The translations under genes were made by a program, and so were the position numbers. A stretch of 64,000 nt of DNA, taken from NCBI RefSeq assembly GCF_027922165.1, contig NZ_BSFD01000011.1:289936-353935 (forward strand). Direction: 5' to 3'. This stretch comes from Brevundimonas intermedia (GTDB lineage: Bacteria > Pseudomonadota > Alphaproteobacteria > Caulobacterales > Caulobacteraceae). This document shows positions 62,741-64,000 of the stretch, in pieces. The notes beneath the pieces are model-generated. The model saw only the letters and a program-made list of their open reading frames with translations. It made no database searches and had not been told where the DNA came from. Positions within the stretch are counted from its first letter, which is position 1; each line of letters starts with the position of its first letter.

Positions 62741-63259
62741 TCAGCCTTGATCGTCCTGGGGCTTCAACGCCTTCAGGGCGGCGAAGGGCGAGATTTCGGC
62801 GGGTTCTTCCGGTTGCACGAACTCCGCGCCCGGCTTGCGCGGGAACGGGTCCAGCGACAGGACCAGTTGCTCGACGGCGTACTGGCCCAGGTCGATCTTG
62901 CCGTCCTCGATCAGATCGGCGTCCTCTTCGTCCAGGGTGACCTCGATCTCGTCGGTCTCCTGCGGCGCGGCCTCGACCAGCTGGATCGAGAATCGGCGGT
63001 CCACATCGACCGGCAGCGGCTCCAGCGTCAGGCCGCAGGTTTGAACCGCATGGGCCGAGACCCGGCCCTTCATCGTCCATTCGCTGGTCGACGGGGTCGG
63101 CTTGACCTCGATCTCGACGACGAAGTCCTCCAGCCCCTGAAGGTCCAGGGCGCGGGCGATTCGTTTGCGCGCGTCCGCGTCGGGCTCCAGCCGCCGGCTC
63201 AGCCCGGCGCCGATCTGGTTGACCCGCACCGTCTCGCTGTAGGGAAGACTTACGCTCAT
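62741..63259 (-). CDS. DUF177 (YceD-family) protein
   Basis: A 172-residue acidic protein: a beta-rich region with a single conserved Cys in AVQTCGLTLEPLPVDVDRRFSI, then EVTLDEEDADLIEDGKIDLGQYAVEQLVLSLDPFPRKPGA. This is the usual C-terminal signature of DUF177. The family is linked to 23S rRNA or ribosomal protein bL32 accumulation in some bacteria and plants. ATG 63259 is used; ATG 63271 (overlapping the upstream stop) is an alternative. Unlike in many bacteria, rpmF is not adjacent; plsX follows instead. Confidence 0.87.
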   Translation of the reverse strand: MSVSLPYSETVRVNQIGAGLSRRLEPDADARKRIARALDLQGLEDFVVEIEVKPTPSTSEWTMKGRVSAHAVQTCGLTLEPLPVDVDRRFSIQLVEAAPQETDEIEVTLDEEDADLIEDGKIDLGQYAVEQLVLSLDPFPRKPGAEFVQPEEPAEISPFAALKALKPQDDQG

Positions 63260-63263
63260 CGTC

Positions 63264-63788
63264 TCAAACATCCGTCCAGGCCGGCTTCGCCAGCACTTCG
63301 TTGAATTTCTGCGCCGCCAGGCCGGCCCGCGCGGCCAGGGCGTAGCGCGCCAGATCGGCCGCCCGCTCCGCGCCCGTCTCGGCATAGACATTGCGCGCCA
63401 GGGCCTCGGCCAGGGCCGTCGCATCGGCGTCGCGCAGCGGCGTCTCATAGGCGTTCATCCGCCCGTACAGGGCCTCGCCCAGCTTGCGCATCTTCTTGCC
63501 CACGGCCACGTCGCCCACGCCCTCTTCCCGCAACACATGATCCAGGGCCGAGACATAGACATCGAACAAGGCCTGGGCCGCATCCCGCCCCGCCTCGGTG
63601 TTCTCATCGCGCAGCCGCAGCACCAGCAGCAGGACGTGCAGCGTATAAAGCTCGAACCGCGCATCGATCCGATCCGCCACGCCCAAGCGCGTGTAAAAGC
63701 CGACATTTCGCGCCTGTTCCACCGCCGGGGCGTACAGGACGTCGCCGGTACGGGCGCCGGGCCGGGGTTTGAACAGGTTTTTCAGCAT
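63264..63788 (-). CDS. Ubiquinol-cytochrome c chaperone family protein
   Basis: A 174-residue helical protein of the CBP3/UPF0174 family, which assists assembly of the cytochrome bc1 complex. Visible family features are the YTRLGVADRIDARFELYTLHVLLLVLRL segment, DVYVSALDHVLREEGVGDVAVGKKMRKLGEALYGRM, and a helical tail. In alphaproteobacteria it commonly lies between bamE/omlA (divergent) and DUF177, as here. Its stop lies just after the DUF177 start region, consistent with coupling. Confidence 0.87.
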   Translation of the reverse strand: MLKNLFKPRPGARTGDVLYAPAVEQARNVGFYTRLGVADRIDARFELYTLHVLLLVLRLRDENTEAGRDAAQALFDVYVSALDHVLREEGVGDVAVGKKMRKLGEALYGRMNAYETPLRDADATALAEALARNVYAETGAERAADLARYALAARAGLAAQKFNEVLAKPAWTDV

Positions 63789-63879
63789 GGTTTTATACGG
63801 CCCCTTTTCCGCCGCGCCGTTGAACTAGGACGCAGGTCCGTCTAGGTCAAAGACCTTGTTCTCTCGCAGGCGCCCGATC

Positions 63880-64000
63880 ATGTCTCGTTTCGTCCCGCTT
63901 TTCGTCGCCGTTTCGCTGGCCGGCCTGTCCGCCGCCTGCGCCCCGACGATCGGTTCCAACGGCTTCCAGGCCATCGACGCCAAGCCCCAGGACATCGTGG
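63880..64000 (+). CDS. bamE: BamE/OmlA outer-membrane lipoprotein, 3' end outside window
   Basis: The first 40 residues of a lipoprotein: a signal peptide with lipobox SAAC (Cys at residue 20) and then GSNGFQAIDAKPQDIV, the beginning of the SmpA/OmlA domain found in BamE of the outer-membrane protein assembly complex. The gene is divergent from the bc1 chaperone gene, the usual alphaproteobacterial order. The window ends inside it, so the call relies on the short N-terminus and the gene order. Confidence 0.75.
   Translation, partial: MSRFVPLFVAVSLAGLSAACAPTIGSNGFQAIDAKPQDIV

Overview
This window looks like chromosome of a high-GC alphaproteobacterium of the order Caulobacterales, most like Brevundimonas or Caulobacter. 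The basis is the block ihfA - merR - tRNA-Pro next to fabH - plsX - DUF177 - cytochrome bc1 chaperone - bamE/omlA, the class II DAHP synthase, several TonB-dependent receptors, tryptophan-halogenase-like genes beside glycan hydrolases, and promoters of the TTGAC / GCTNNA type. The assignment is inferred from gene order and protein style, not from a database search.

Layout. 1-4133: three coupled tryptophan-halogenase-family genes, the first cut by the window edge and the middle one lacking the catalytic motifs. 4163-16279: a plant-polysaccharide utilisation locus (mannanase GH5, ROK repressor, ROK sugar kinase, GH3, CE2 esterase, GH51 arabinofuranosidase, sialate-O-acetylesterase-like enzyme, GH5 cellulase), with hairpin terminators between convergent genes. 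16331-22692: core and aromatic amino acid metabolism: an AlaC-like aminotransferase, class II DAHP synthase, a D-amino-acid-oxidase-like protein whose domain order appears circularly permuted, prephenate dehydratase without an ACT domain, and chorismate mutase. A 33-codon leader ORF rich in Phe and Tyr codons precedes the chorismate mutase gene and looks like an attenuator. 22712-32937: acetate/short-chain acid use: DcaP-type porin, acetyl-CoA synthetase and an SDR enzyme in one operon, beside a CrbR/CrbS-like two-component pair and an MHS-type transporter.

33000-51600 is an accessory island. It opens with broken genes (helicase C-terminus, BRCT-type protein N-terminus, TniA-like transposase with an internal deletion, restriction-like nuclease N-terminus), then a serine resolvase, a BCS1-type AAA ATPase beside a retropepsin-like protein, and a TonB-receptor-like protein. 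This block is bracketed by two 246-bp direct repeats that carry the resolvase 3' end. Next come a nucleotidyltransferase remnant and a tightly coupled five-gene operon (acyltransferase-like, ThiF/E1-like, membrane protein, GNAT, nitroreductase-like) facing a cytochrome c and alpha/beta-hydrolase pair. Related repeats at 42.6 and 51.3 kb flank that part.

51641-58220: a tandem-TetR regulator, a TonB receptor preceded by a 13-bp inverted repeat, PhoD and PAP2 phosphatases and a small conserved protein. 58292-64000: core genes rsgA, tRNA-Pro, merR, ihfA, fabH, plsX, DUF177, bc1 chaperone and the start of bamE.

The strongest candidates for undescribed biology are the Phe/Tyr leader upstream of chorismate mutase, the permuted oxidase, the five-gene E1/nitroreductase operon, and the BCS1/retropepsin pair in the island.
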